From contig NMRB01000365.1 in NCBI GenBank assembly GCA_002633025.1, positions 1 through 64,000 of the forward strand: a stretch of DNA of 64,000 nt. Direction: 5' to 3'. Both the position numbers and the translations under genes were made by a program. This stretch comes from Notospermus geniculatus (Eukaryota > Nemertea > Pilidiophora > Heteronemertea > Lineidae). Shown here in pieces: positions 11,405 to 21,894 of this stretch. The notes below the pieces were generated by a model, which was given only the letters and a program-made list of their open reading frames with translations, ran no database searches and was not told the DNA's origin. The first letter of the stretch is position 1, and every line of letters starts with the position of its first letter.

Positions 11405-12371
11405 TTATGCCATTAAACTGCCATGGTTTTCTACAGAGATGACTTTCTGTTCAATTCCGAGTGCAGAACATAAGATGTCCACAAGTTGTCCAGTGAGAGA
11501 AGCAGCTGCGTCTGTAACCAAGACTGAAGGTACACCAAAGAGAGAAATCACTTTCTGAATAAGTGCCTCACAGATAGTAGGAGCGTCTAGAGTTTTGAGC
11601 GGTACTCCGATGACGTATCGCGTCATGGCGCAAGTCACAATCATGAGGTGTTTATAACCAGCTGGAGATAGAGGCATAGACTTGAAGTCTAAACTAACGG
11701 TTTCAAATGGCTCAAAACTGGTTGGGATGCGTTCATGAAATGTACGGGCTGCATCACGTTTGCCTTTGATCTGCTGACACGTGTTACATGACTGTATGTA
11801 TGCAACTATCCTTTGGAACATAGCTGGGAAATGGTAATTCTTCCTGATAGTGAGATATGTTCTAGTACAACCACCATGGCCCAGTAACAAACCGGAACCA
11901 TGATGCATACCAATGACTGTGTCAATATACTTCTCTGGTACAGCCAATTGTAGACAAAAATTGTCAGAATTTGGAGGAAAGAACAACCTAAACAATATAC
12001 CATTGCACAATAGAGGCATAGACTTGAAGTCTAAACTAACGGTTTCAAATGGCTCAAAACTGGCTGGGATGCGTTCATGAAATGTACGGGCTGCATCACG
12101 TTGCCTTTGATCTGCTGACACGTGTTACATGACTGTATGTATGCAACTATCCTTTGGAACATAGCTGGGAAATGGTAATTTTTCCTGATAGTAAGATATG
12201 TTCTAGTACAACCACCATGGCCCAGTAACAAACCGGAACCATGATGCATACCAATGATTGTGTCAATATACATTGTACTTCTCTGGTACAGCCAATTGTA
12301 GACAAAAATTGTCAGAATTTGGAGGAAAGAACAACCTAAACAATATACCATTGCACAGAATGTATTGTTCA
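11405..12371 (-). pseudogene. Gypsy integrase, zinc-binding and core domains, partly duplicated
   Basis: Residue words MHHGSGLLLGHGG and SCNTCQQIKG give the His2Cys2 zinc-binding domain. VSLDFKSMPLS and LVTDAAASLTGQL carry the first two core acidic residues. The zinc-binding part occurs twice because of the 342-bp duplication at 11668-12351; a single-base difference between copies shifts the frame. Overlapping open frames on minus reflect this doubling rather than separate genes. Confidence 0.8.
11668..12351. repeat. 342-bp tandem duplication in Gypsy integrase
   Basis: Copy 1 is 11668-12009 and copy 2 starts at 12010. They are near-identical but differ by a one-base deletion in a T run, a few substitutions and a short insertion (CATTGTA region), which looks like allele-level divergence. 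Confidence 0.85.
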
Positions 12372-12905
12372 GACTTGATGATAATGGTACGTGCAGATTT
12401 CTTGTCTGACGGCAAAATCTCATGAGCAAGATAATCATATATTGGCTTGAAATGCGGTGAGGTCTGTTGGGCTACACTTAACTGTTGCGCTTCTACAGGG
12501 AGATTATAATCTCTTATGACCTTACGCTTGATGGCTTTTAAGATCTTGTTCAAAGCATTTTGATCAGGTACATGTCTGACTTGCATACTATCAATCTGGC
12601 GCAATAACGGTTGTGGTTTCTTCAACAGATCTGCGATAGACTTGATGATAATGGTACGTGCAGATTTCTTGTCTGATGGCAAAATCTCATGAGCGAGATA
12701 GTCATATATTGGCTTGAAATGCGGTGAGGTTTGTTGGGCTACGCTTAACTGTTGCGCTTCTACAGGGAGATTATAATCTCTTATGACCTTGCGCTTGATG
12801 GCTTTTAAGATCTTATTCAAAGCATTTTGATCAGGTACATGTCTGACTTGCATACTATCAATCTGGCGCAATAACGGTTGTGGTTTCTTCAACAGATCTG
12901 CGATG
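12372..12905. repeat. 267-bp in-frame tandem duplication in Gypsy linker
   Basis: Copy 1 is 12372-12638 and copy 2 is 12639-12905. The length is a multiple of three, so the frame on minus is kept and the linker protein repeats an 89-residue block. A few substitutions separate the copies. Confidence 0.85.
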
Positions 12906-13148
12906 TCGTCAGAGAATTCCTCATCAACATCCTGACCATCAATTGAATCAATTAGCCTGGGTTCCTCTGTGGTACACTTGGGTACATCAGGCTTAGGTTT
13001 AACAGACAAATTTGGCGGGAAAATAGGACCGGACGGTACTGTGACAACATCTGGAACCTGTGGTGGAGTCAGTATTGGTGGGTTGGTCACTGGAGGATTA
13101 TCCATTCCATTTGGACATTCAACTCTAGTGGGACTTAGTCGGGAATTA

Positions 13149-13304
13149 TCACTTTGACGTTCATTACGCGGTGTCTCACATTGTGGTTGACAAGACTGAC
13201 GGGGCTTAGGCACTGGCCTCGGCTTNTCACTTTGACGTTCATTACGCGGTGTCTCACATTGTGGTTGACAAGACTGACGGGGCTTAGGCACTGGCCTCGG
13301 CTTA
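13149..13304. repeat. 78-bp tandem duplication with an N at the junction
   Basis: The segment from 13149 repeats from 13227 with the single unresolved base N226 (13226) exactly at the join. Such a join is typical of contig ends overlapped without merging. Confidence 0.85.
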
Positions 13305-13768
13305 GGCTCATAAAGAGGAGGCACTGAAATATTCATTTTCTTTGCATAAGCTCTGGTCACAATCTTTTCTGGGACTGGTAAGTTGTAGAATACGTCGGGA
13401 GGCATAGTTTCTACTAAAGACTCTAGTTCACATGCATTGGCCGAAAAGGCTATTGGTTGAATTCTATCGAACTCTTTGTCATCATCGACTGGAGCACGTG
13501 ACAGAAAGTCTGCAAGGACAAGGTCGGTGCCTTTGACAAACGCTAACTGAAAACTATATTCCGATAACCTTTCCAACAGTTTCTGCAGACGTGTAGTCGG
13601 CGGCTGTCTCTTGGACTTGTAGATTTGGACTAATGCTGAATGGTCACAGAATATTTGAAAATCTCTGCCTAATAACATGTGACGGAATGCGGTAACATTT
13701 ATGTAGATTCCCATCAACTCTAGTTCGCTGACTGAATAGTTCATTGCTGCTGATGGCAGACGCTTGGA

Positions 13769-14060
13769 GTGATAGGCGATGATGTAATCTTTCCCATCGA
13801 TGTGCTCAGCTAGATATGAACCAGTGGCAACACGGGAAGTGTCGCTGTACAATCTGAGTATTCCTTCGCCAGTAGGTGCATAAAGCACAGGCGGTTTGAC
13901 AAGTAAATTCTTAAGTGATAGGCGATGATGTAATCTTTCCCATCGATGTGCTCAGCTAGATATGAGCCAGTGGCAACACGGGAAGTGTCGCTGTACAATC
14001 TGAGTTTTCCTTCGCCAGTAGGTGCATAAAGCACAGGCGGTTTGACAAGTAAATTCTTAA
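13769..14060. repeat. 146-bp tandem duplication in Gypsy RNase H
   Basis: Copy 1 is 13769-13914 and copy 2 is 13915-14060. One or two substitutions separate them. The length is not a multiple of three, so the frame breaks. Confidence 0.85.
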
Positions 14061-14418
14061 CCTTCTGGAACGCTTCTTCATGTTTCGATTCCCAGAGAAA
14101 TGGCCTATGTTTCCTGGTGAGGTCATGCAATGGCATGAGTAACGCTTGTAACTTTGGCAAAAAGGCGCTGAGGTACATGACCGCACCAATGAACCTACGA
14201 ACACTACGCACCGTTGTGGGTGCTGCCATCTTTCGGATTGCGGCACAACGATCATTAAGAGCGGTTATTGTCACTCTTCCTTCTGGGGATACTGACACTT
14301 CATGTCCTAGGTAGATGACACGAGATTGGAAAAATCGACATTTCTTGGGTGAGATCTTTAGACCATTCTCTGCTAATGCCTGGAACACCTGGGATAAATG
14401 CTCGCTATGGTCTTCCAC

Positions 14419-14777
14419 ACTTTCACTAAACCCACTAATCCGCCGTTAATTATACCTCGATTTGCGCCGCAGATCGAGGTACGAACGGCATTTTGCTCCT
14501 AAGGCAAGAGATCGTAATGACGGAAACTTTTGGTCTCGGAAATCGGATTCTGGCGTCTGTGTCTTGTGTGTGCACAGGCAGGCAGTGTATTGTACACAGG
14601 TTAAATCTACTGGTATTTAGCTACAAGGTGAGGGGTGAGTTGTTATGACGATTGTGACAATGAAGATTTCAGAAAGGGATGCAAAAACCAACTTGGCAAA
14701 CATAGCCCCGCAATCAATGGGCCATGTCTATAGCAAAACGGAGCTGACCGTAGCGTCATGACGTGATTCAGTTGGCA
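14419..14777. other. Unassigned sequence at the Gypsy truncation point
   Basis: Contains a small perfect-stem hairpin at about 14455-14482 (ACCTCGAT...ATCGAGGT). Nothing else is recognised. Confidence 0.4.
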
Positions 14778-14786
14778 CGAACTGAC

Positions 14787-14971
14787 GCTGAATCGGTTAA
14801 TGTCGTCCTGGGTACATCTCATTATTACCCTGGGTATTCTGGGTAATCCTTTTTGTTACCCAGGACGATCCTTGGTATAAATAAGGTACCTTAACATTAC
14901 CCAGTTTGAAATCCGCAGGATTACCCTGGGTAATAATGAGGTGTACCCAGGACGACATTAACCGATTCAGC
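14787..14971. mobile_element. MULE-like MITE, copy 1 (185 bp)
   Basis: Termini GCTGAATCGGTTAATGTCGT and its reverse complement, about 45 bp of inverted repeat. It is flanked by a perfect 9-bp direct repeat CGAACTGAC (14778-14786 and 14972-14980). The interior carries repeated TACCCAGG/CCTGGGTA words. A 9-bp target duplication and long TIRs suggest the Mutator superfamily. Confidence 0.9.
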
Positions 14972-14980
14972 CGAACTGAC

Positions 14981-15595
14981 ACTAGGCACCCCCACGGGGC
15001 CCAGCTAACCGCATTTCAATCAGCCTTTCGTCTGCTGCAGCCGCCTACCCGCTTATTGGTAACCTATTTTCTGCTGACCATAAAACAAGCATGACTGGTG
15101 TGCAACCTTGGATTTGGTTACTTTCAAAAGATTTGGCGTTTTTCCCTCCAATTTTCGTGATTTTCTTGCCAGAAATATGCATCGGGGAGCTAGAAAATTT
15201 ACCATATATACCAACTTCGGAGCTGAGTTACTGCCACATACGCGCGAAAAGCAAAAATCGAAGAACATACCGTTTGATTAGGGGCATCTCTGAATATGTC
15301 CTGTAAATCCTGCCCTCATATCTTAAACGATGTAAAAGTTAAAACGGTGGTGAAAAGCCGATAGCCTACCCGAAATCAAGGGGCATGCAGCCTACAACGT
15401 CACGGCGTTTTAGAGCGCCACTGGCGCGATGTGGTGAGCTGTGACGTTTTGTCATGTCCGAGGAAATCGGCCGACCTGGCCCGCTGTGTTATGCTTTTTA
15501 TGATTATGCCGTATCCAGTAAGCCTGTTCTTGTTGGCCTCTTGCCGTGTTCACGGTGACATTAACGTCATGGATCGCTCCAAATATTAGCCTCTT
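14981..15595. other. Unassigned sequence
   Basis: No domain or repeat relative was recognised; small open frames on both strands lack signatures. Confidence 0.4.
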
Positions 15596-15795
15596 AAAGC
15601 TGACGTGAACGAACAAAAAGCCTCCATGCGACGAGCAAGAGAATTGCAAACGGCCTGCAAACACCTCAAACGAAGGCTCAAAATATGACAGACCCCACGA
15701 CGCCAGGAGGGCGCCACCTTATTCGCCTTCAGGCAACAGAGCTGTCAACATATCCGGATACCTCTTACACTACTCAAAGAAAAAAAAAATGTAGT

Positions 15796-15872
15796 CATTT
15801 AGACGGGATTCGAACCGTCGACCTTCTGATTTGCAGTCCACCACTCTATCCACTCTGCCAACGAGCCAGCTG
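15796..15872 (-). ncRNA. tRNA-like module (Cys-like, GCA loop), not a functional tRNA
   Basis: On minus: an A box TGGCAGAGTGG and a B box GGTTCGAATCC at normal spacing, with a loop CTGCAAA resembling tRNA-Cys. The anticodon stem (GTGGA against TCAGA) pairs poorly and there is no convincing acceptor stem, so it is treated as a tRNA-derived Pol III promoter relic. The same module recurs at 42058-42130. Confidence 0.65.
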
Positions 15873-15965
15873 ACAAAGACATGATTTGTGTTTGTCACAG
15901 ACGTAGGCCTTCGACTTACATAATAATACTACGAATAAGAGGAAACATGAACAGTTTTCCAACAA

Positions 15966-16036
15966 GTTCGGTGGCCGAATGGGGAAAACGGTGAAACAGA
16001 GATAACAAGGCGCAGGTTCGATTCCCAGCTGGGTCA
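15966..16036 (+). ncRNA. tRNA-like module, plus strand
   Basis: A box TGGCCGAATGG and B box GGTTCGATTCC lie about 38 bp apart. It points away from the minus-strand module. No complete cloverleaf was found. The second copy at 42198-42270 keeps the same arrangement. Confidence 0.55.
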
Positions 16037-16959
16037 AAAAAATTATTTCAAAAAAGTGTTCAGCAGGAGCTCACCAGAGGATGTTGACACCTCGAAGGCT
16101 CCAAGACAAATAAGGTGGCACGCTCCTGGCCTCGTGGGGTCTATCACGTTCTGAGTCTTCGTTTGAGGTGTTTGCAGGGCGTTTCCAGTTCTCTTGCTCG
16201 TCGCATGGGGGCTTTTTGTTCAACCACTGGAGCTATTGACTTCAAACTGCACACACATTTACCTCAGGGCAATAGGTCTCCACAGACCAATTTTCATGGA
16301 AATGCGATTGTCCATTGTGCCATTAGTCCAGGAGCCAAGGGGTGTTTGCATCCAAAAAAGGGCCACAAAATCACCCACTTGATTTTGATAAAGGATCACC
16401 TGGGACACATTTTGAGCGAGGGTGGACATTCTGAAACCCGGCAGTAAGTGAGATATTCACGGTTTTGTCAGAAATGCTCTAACGCAAAACCACTCCAAAA
16501 ATTAGGGGTAGGGAAAATTAAAATCGACATAACATTGCAAGGAATCAACATATGGCATTGTATTAGCACTCAAATTGAAGCTTATTGGATCAGCTACAGG
16601 ATGAGTGCAAATGCAATGTGATTGGATAAAGGTCAAGGTCACCAGAGGTCAAAGTATGACGTAATTCGACATATGCCTTAAATTCGGGCTCCTTAAAGTT
16701 CAAACGACTACCAAACTTCTCAGAACGATTGGATTTTTTATTTGTTGGTATGTTCCAGTAGAGTACAACATGGGGAAGTTTTTAAAACAAGTTGGGAGAA
16801 TCTAACACGTGTATTAACCCCTTGGCGTCCAAATAAAAAATAGCCAAAATCAGCAAAATCAGTCAAATACCATTACTACCCCAAACTCAATAGATACCAA
16901 CATTAGTGGGGTGCTGGGGAAGGGGGCGGGCATTGACATTTAACTACTTGGTCATCTTT

Positions 16960-17817
16960 ATGATACTGGGTGTTTACAGCCTTTGTTGGTCTCCTGGCAG
17001 CTGCAATAGGTACAACATTTAATGTCAATGTGTCTGCGAGGGCAGCATGGTAGCACAAGATGTATGGCATTGGAATCTCATCAGGAAGCAATTATATACC
17101 TCCTTACGGTCAGGCAGCAGGGCACCATCGTCCTGGCGAAATCCAAACTCCTGTGGGTTTAGTTCTGGATTGTCAAGGCAGTGTAACTACAAGTATGTCC
17201 CATAAAACGCCCGAAGTATGGTATGTGTCCTCTACATGAACGACTGGTTGGAGGAAGGTCCACATGTCTTTTTGCTGTGGTGATAGAGGTGGTAGCCTAC
17301 CTCAGCTTATCCATTGATTCACATGGTGTCCCTGGTTTGAAAACGTTCACAAGGTACTCCTCAACTCCTGCAAAGTCAATATCAGCTGGGTCTTTTCCGA
17401 ACCGCTCACGTAGATGTTGGGCAGGGTTTGCCTTCAAACTAGAAGCTTTTGTGCCGAATTTGGTTGAATCACAGCCAGTAGGTGATGGAGGGGGAGAAGG
17501 ACTTTGCAGATTTCTGGGTCCAGCTTCTCAGCCAAGATATGGAGTGGTATGTGCCTTGTTGTATTCCCAACACCAGCCCTTATCCACAGTTCCTCAAGGC
17601 CATGACCTTTGAAAAGGGCCCAGTAAGGAAGTCCAAGGACCATGACATCTGTCTCATTTGACAGCAAGACCACTCTGGATGCCCCACAACTGACAAACTG
17701 TAGGACGTGTGGGATCATTCTTATCTCGTACCTCAAGTAAAATTCCGTGAACGTGATTGGCTCATTTACGTCATGTGACCTTGTGTCATTTCGATATGTC
17801 CCCCCGCGGGCGGTCAT
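16960..17817 (-). pseudogene. Transposon-type protein remnant: DTDV-type domain and Cys-rich tail (left copy)
   Basis: On minus, the residues VVLLSNETDVMVLGL, GLEELWIRAGVGNTTRHIPL, AEKLDPEICKVLLPLHHL resemble a PIN-like 'SxDTDV...LPxFHALTGCD' domain common in invertebrate transposon-associated proteins. Further down, near 16965-17035, a shifted frame gives KCCTYCSCQETNKGCKHP, a CXC-like Cys tail. Stops and frameshifts lie between them. The same residues appear on plus at 19265-19620, so the copies face each other. The enzyme role of the domain is not established here; the gene is non-functional. Confidence 0.65.
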
Positions 17818-18072
17818 ATCGCGATATGTTGCCCGCTACCTTGGCAACGTAATGGCAGCCGGTTTTTTACTCGCTCGGTTCGCAAGTTTGAACGGCCGTA
17901 GAACAAAATGCGGTCTCTTCAAACGGAAAAATACCACTCACATTCTCATTTCTTGGAAGTAAGCAGTAGCCTTGATACAAAATGGTTAACTCAAAACGTC
18001 CCAAACTCTAGGCCTGGACCAGTTGGGTCTTGCATTGAACACACAGTCAAGTGGAATTCAACACTCAGCATG

Positions 18073-18448
18073 GCTGAAAGGGTAAATGTCGTCCTGGGTA
18101 TATACAAAAATTACCCAGGATCTCAGTTTTCAGTAAAACAATACCCTGGGTGTAGCTTCGGTAGCCGAACATCACCCAGCATCCGCAATCTGTGCCTAGG
18201 AATGAGTCCTATTTAGAAATCCCGTGGAATCTCGCGGTCTCGCGCCGCGGTACTTGTTGAGTGTAGCTGTTCATGACATTCTTCAGGCGGTCACGTGACC
18301 ACGGGCGAGACAACCTCGAATCCAGGTGTAATACTACGATGCTGGGTGATGTTCGGCTACCGAAACTACACCCAGGGTATTGTTTTTGTGAGGATTGAGA
18401 TCCTGGGTAATCTTTGTATATACCCAGGACGACATTTACCCTTTCAGC
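18073..18448. mobile_element. MULE-like MITE, copy 2 (376 bp) inside the foldback
   Basis: Ends GCTGAAAGGGTAAATGTCGT and its reverse complement with TIRs of about 115 bp. A perfect 9-bp direct repeat CTCAGCATG flanks it (18064-18072 and 18449-18457). It belongs to the family of 14787-14971 and 31396-32129. Confidence 0.92.
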
Positions 18449-18605
18449 CTCAGCATGTGACGTCGCGTCGCGTCATTTCACTGCAGTGGGCCTACACTCT
18501 GTGGATGCATTACGTCACGTCATTTCTTGTCCTTAATTTTGGCGTTGATTTGAATTTTTCATAAAAGAAAGTCGTTTTCAGTCAACAAGACTTTTGGTAC
18601 GAGAT

Positions 18606-18748
18606 AAAAAATGTTGCCCTCAATGTCGGGTGACATACCTCATGTCCCCCCTTTGGGATGATATGTCTCCCTCGCAAAGCCTCGGGAGACATATCATCCC
18701 AGCGGGGGGACATTCGGTATGTCACCCGACATTTCGGGCAACATTTTT
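18606..18748. repeat. Long hairpin, 66-bp arms, 12-bp loop
   Basis: The arm runs from AAAAATGTTGCCC through GGGTGACATACC to GATGATATGTCTCCC, then loop TCGCAAAGCCTC, then the reverse complement with few mismatches. It interrupts the left gene copy in the foldback. Confidence 0.85.
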
Positions 18749-18769
18749 ATAATGTCTGTCTCTTCAATT

Positions 18770-18876
18770 TGGACATCTAGCTCAGGTAGTGTAATATCAA
18801 TATCGCTCAAGACACCTCTGCATGTTTCGATTTCAGAAAGTCCAATCGCGCTCACAACTGTGTCTGTCATTGACAT
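18770..18876 (-). pseudogene. N-terminal fragment of the foldback gene, left copy
   Basis: On minus the residues VLSDIDITLPELDVQ are seen. The same words (VLSDIDISVPEVDVQ) lie on plus at about 19205-19250, just before the CGASRVVFLSNETE word. This ties the N-terminal and DTDV parts into one gene in both copies. Confidence 0.55.
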
Positions 18877-19194
18877 TGGTCACAGGTAACGGTGTCTCAG
18901 GTAACACGTTATTCAAGTCGATAGGACTGCAACTGCATCTCCTCGCCCGCTAGCTGTCTTTAACTGAGCCCTCGAAATAAAAAATGTGTCAATATCAAAG
19001 TCAATACAGTTCGCATTGCTGCATAGGCCACGTAGCCTACACAACCCATGAAATCTGTGCAAAGATAGCCAAAGGTTTTCAAATGAGCATATTTCATACG
19101 GCGTAGGTAACCCATGACATCCACGATTGTCAGGCTTAAAGCCACGCTTCAAGGGTCAATTCGCAGTTGGATATTGGACAAACCATGTGAATTC

Positions 19195-19631
19195 GAACCA
19201 CGTAGATGTGTCTTGAGCGATATTGATATATCAGTACCTGAGGTAGATGTCCAAAAATTGAAGAGGCAGACTGTCAATTGTGGGGCTTCCAGAGTGGTCT
19301 TTCTGTCAAATGAGACAGAATGACAGATTTTGCAGAATACGCCTCCGAAGTTTGGCTGTCTAATGCATTTCCCATTAAACTAAAATCCTTCTTTCGCCTT
19401 TTTCTCAAAACGGCGATTGATATTGAGGCATGTCAACAAACAACTGTCAACAAACCCCGCGAGCTATTCGCTTTAAGCAGATTGCTTGATGACTTTCCAG
19501 TGTCATGCAGATGTACATGTGCAGCTTGTGCTACCATGTGCTGCCCTTGCAGACAGATTGGCATTAAATGTTGTCCCGATTTCAGCTGCCAGGCGACCAA
19601 CAAAGGCTGTAAAAAACCCGGTATCATATAG
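19195..19631 (+). pseudogene. Transposon-type protein remnant, right copy
   Basis: Plus strand: VLSDIDISVPEVDVQ (about 19205), then CGASRVVFLSNETE (about 19280), a stop, then a frame ending in a Cys-rich CXC-like tail (CRCTCAACATMCCPCRQIG, KCCPDFSCQATNKGCKKP) up to 19631. Much of the DTDV domain is deleted compared with the left copy. The tail matches KCCTYCSCQETNKGCKHP of the opposing copy. Confidence 0.65.
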
Positions 19632-19639
19632 CGCATTTG

Positions 19640-20200
19640 CACTGTAAAAACTAATGAGCTCGAGAAACCCATAGGAATGGGTTCATTACTTGTCCCCTGT
19701 CTGCACCCGTTTACCATGGGTTTCTTTGAATGGGTACAAGGGAATGGTCCATGTCCCACTGGCTTACCATACCCTGCGGGGAGGGTACTCTTAACTCAGT
19801 CTCATGGGTTACATGAACCCAGCTCCATGGGTTGTCCCCTATTCGGACCCATTTCCTATAGGTTCAGAGGACTGGGTACATAATGAATGGATCTGAAGTA
19901 CCCACCCTAAGCTGATGTCACCTCAAAGAACTGATGGAACAGAGTCTTGGCCCAAACTACCCATGGGTAGCAGTAACCCATTGGCCAGTTTCATAGGTCG
20001 CATTGGCCCATCTACGATTACTACCCTGGGGGGTATTGGCACCCATGAGCAGCTTGGACCTGGAGCTCCCCGGAATGGGCTGGCGTATCCAAGCTCACTG
20101 GACCCATTCGGGTCCAACTGACCTACTTCAAGGTTTATGCTATGGTAATTTGAATCCAAGGGGAAATCAGTATTTGTACCCAAGGGACCAGACGATGTTT
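19640..20200. repeat. Block rich in ACCCATGGGT-type words
   Basis: About a dozen ACCCAT/ATGGGT or CCCATGGG words in both orientations occur in 560 bp, with higher GC than the surroundings. It separates the Cys-rich tail from the right arm of the foldback and has no counterpart in the left arm. Open frames on both strands are due to composition. Confidence 0.5.
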
Positions 20201-20829
20201 TACAGTGTGCTCGCTGCCCCAGCACCCCACTAATGTTGGTACCTATTGAGTTTGAGGTAGTATGGTATTTGACTGATTTTGGCTATTTTTTATTTGGACG
20301 CCAAGGGGTTAATACACGTGTTAGATTCTCCCAACTAGTTTTAAAAACTTCCCCATGTTGTACTCTACTGGAACATACCAACAAATAAAAAAATCCAATC
20401 GTTCTGAGAAGTTTGGTAGTAGTTTGAACTTTAAGGAGCCCGAATTTAAGGCATATGTCGAATTACGTCATACTTTGACCTCTGGTGACCTTGACCTTTA
20501 TCCAATCACATTGCATTTGCACTCATTCTGTAGCTGATCCAATAAGCTTCAATTTGTGTGTTAATACAATGCCATATGTTGATTCCTTGCAATGTTATAT
20601 CGATTTTAATTTCCCCTACCCCTAATTTTTGGAGTGGTTTTGCGTTAGAGCATTTCTGACAAAACCGTGAATATCTCACTTACTGCATGGTTTCAGAATG
20701 TCCACCCTCGCTCAAAATGTGCCCCAGGTGATCCTTTATCAAAATCAAGTGGGTGATTTCGTGGCCCTTTTTTGGATGCAAACACCCCTTGGCTCCAGGA
20801 CTACATCAGGTGCGATTGAACCGTAACCC

Positions 20830-21300
20830 ACCGTTGGTCGGATCCTCACCAATTTTTTATTATGGTATGTAATGCGGGTTTTTCCAAGATACAGAATAGC
20901 ACAAAATTGACACACAAAATGATAATAAGCAAAAAGTCAATCTCCAGAATTCACAAATTTCCGACCCCGACCGGGGTCTTTTTCAAGTGGAACTTTACAA
21001 TCTGAAATTCTAGAAAAGACTGAGCTGAAACCCGAATGTAGAACTACATAACCTGTGTAAACAGGATGAGTAAGCAATTAAGGAAAGAATAGTGTCCAAG
21101 CCCCACGGATGGTTGCTGGACCTAATAAAGAGAGTGGATGTAATTAAGGAGAAACTGATTTAGCTGAAAGAAAAGGGTTTAATAACTGATAACTGGAGTC
21201 CAAGCCCCATAAAAGGGTTGCTCAACCTGACCACAAGCAGAGTGTAAGTAATTGGTGTAGAGCTTAATTTGGCTGAAAGAAAGTTTATAGATTATCACAA
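20830..21300 (-). repeat. Interspersed repeat with GACCCCGACCGGGGTC core, copy 1
   Basis: The inverted relative lies at 30960-31360 on plus, with shared words such as TTTCGACCCC/GGGGTCTTTTTCAAG and GGGTTTCAGCTCAGTCTTTTC. A diverged version of the core is at about 32830-32870. Confidence 0.75.
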
Positions 21301-21488
21301 GGGTAATTATATGCCAAATAACATTATAACAAGAAGACAACATATTAGACCTGTAAAAAATGACAAGAAGGAAAAAGAACCAGAATGGATAATGCAAATC
21401 ACTGAGCAATGAGAAGACAAGGTCGAGGAGGAATAGAAAAAAGGGGAAAAAACAAGGCCTAGACCAGAAGGGGAACCACGTGCCCTCC

Positions 21489-21766
21489 GCGGGTTTTTGA
21501 TGTGACTTCTTTTTCAACGTTACAGAGATCAAAGTTAAACATTTTGCCGTTAATAGATGGCACGTTTCGTGGCCGCAAGAGCTATTGACCTGAAATTTGG
21601 TACATAATTCCCCTAGGTCAGATGACCAATGACACCAAATTTCGGCCCAATTCGATTCTTGGCTTGGCTGCTAGGTGGCCAAAACCGAAAACACAGTTGT
21701 CATCTGTTCTTCTGGTACATTCACCCACAGGTGAGCACATGGTCCATGGACCATTTCATTTGCGCC
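21489..21766 (+). repeat. Modular 290-bp repeat family, copy 1 (partial)
   Basis: One unit (GGGTTTTTGATGTGACTT..., GGCACGTTTCGTGG, GCTATTGACCTGAAA, TTGGCTTGG..GGTGGCC) followed by the end cap GGTGAGCACATGGTCCATGG. The cap contains a perfect 16-bp palindrome ATGGTCCATGGACCAT. Confidence 0.8.
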
Positions 21767-21894
21767 ACCCGATACAGGTTGTAAGACATACTTTTAAAAA
21801 ATACTTTAGTACTGTAATGTCGGACTTGTGGAGTGTAGAAAAACTGCCCACTGACCAATCTCGATGGGAACAGCCGAGGGTTTTAGCTGTCTTA

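Larger units (their letters stand above)
12639..14418 (-). pseudogene. Gypsy reverse transcriptase C-terminus, RNase H and linker
   Basis: On minus from 14418: the thumb and connection (GLKISPKKCRFFQ, YLGHEVS, VRRFIGAVMYLSAFLP), then RNase H (LRLYSDTSRVATGSYLAE, IFCDHSALVQIYKS, FVKGTDLVLADFLSR with its final Asp), then a Pro-rich linker with PVPKPRQSCQPQ repeats. The 146-bp duplication at 13769-14060 breaks the frame. The catalytic YxDD part of the reverse transcriptase lies upstream of the truncation and is absent. Confidence 0.85.
9690..14425 (-). mobile_element. Gypsy/Ty3-type LTR retrotransposon remnant
   Basis: On minus, the order reverse transcriptase C-terminus, RNase H, linker, zinc-binding integrase N-terminus, integrase core, integrase C-terminus is that of Ty3/Gypsy elements. 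Gag, protease and the N-terminal half of the polymerase are missing upstream of 14418, where homology stops abruptly. No LTR pair was found. Four local tandem duplications with slightly different copies break the frame. Confidence 0.85.
15596..16221. mobile_element. TIR element with two divergent tRNA-like modules, copy 1
   Basis: The left arm (15596-15724, starting AAAGCTGACGTGAACGAACA after TT) and right arm (16109-16221) are inverted copies of about 115-120 bp; the last bases of the right arm are cut off. Between them sit two tRNA-like segments pointing outward. Relatives lie at 42040-42472 and at 63899-64000. All intact ends show TTAA at the border (TTAA then AGCTGACG), which may be the target site. 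Confidence 0.8.
16325..20805. mobile_element. Large inverted duplication (foldback) with about 600-bp arms
   Basis: The 16325-16925 arm is the reverse complement of 20200-20805, from an outer word GGAGCCAAGGGGTGTTTGCA to an inner word CATTAGTGGGGTGCTGGGG. Both arms contain a TTAA border followed by CCCCTTGGCGTCC facing inward (16814 and 20309). Inside are two opposed decayed copies of one gene, a long hairpin (18606-18748), a MITE (18073-18448) and a CCCATGGG-rich block. It may be a head-to-head pair of DNA transposon copies. Confidence 0.85.

Noticed and set aside
15796-15872. Functional tRNA-Cys gene
   Set aside because: Anticodon and acceptor stems do not pair adequately and the module sits inside a repeated mobile element.
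19677-20233. Open frames of 68-100 residues on both strands in the CCCATGGG block
   Set aside because: Composition-driven; no domain pattern and no counterpart in the left arm.
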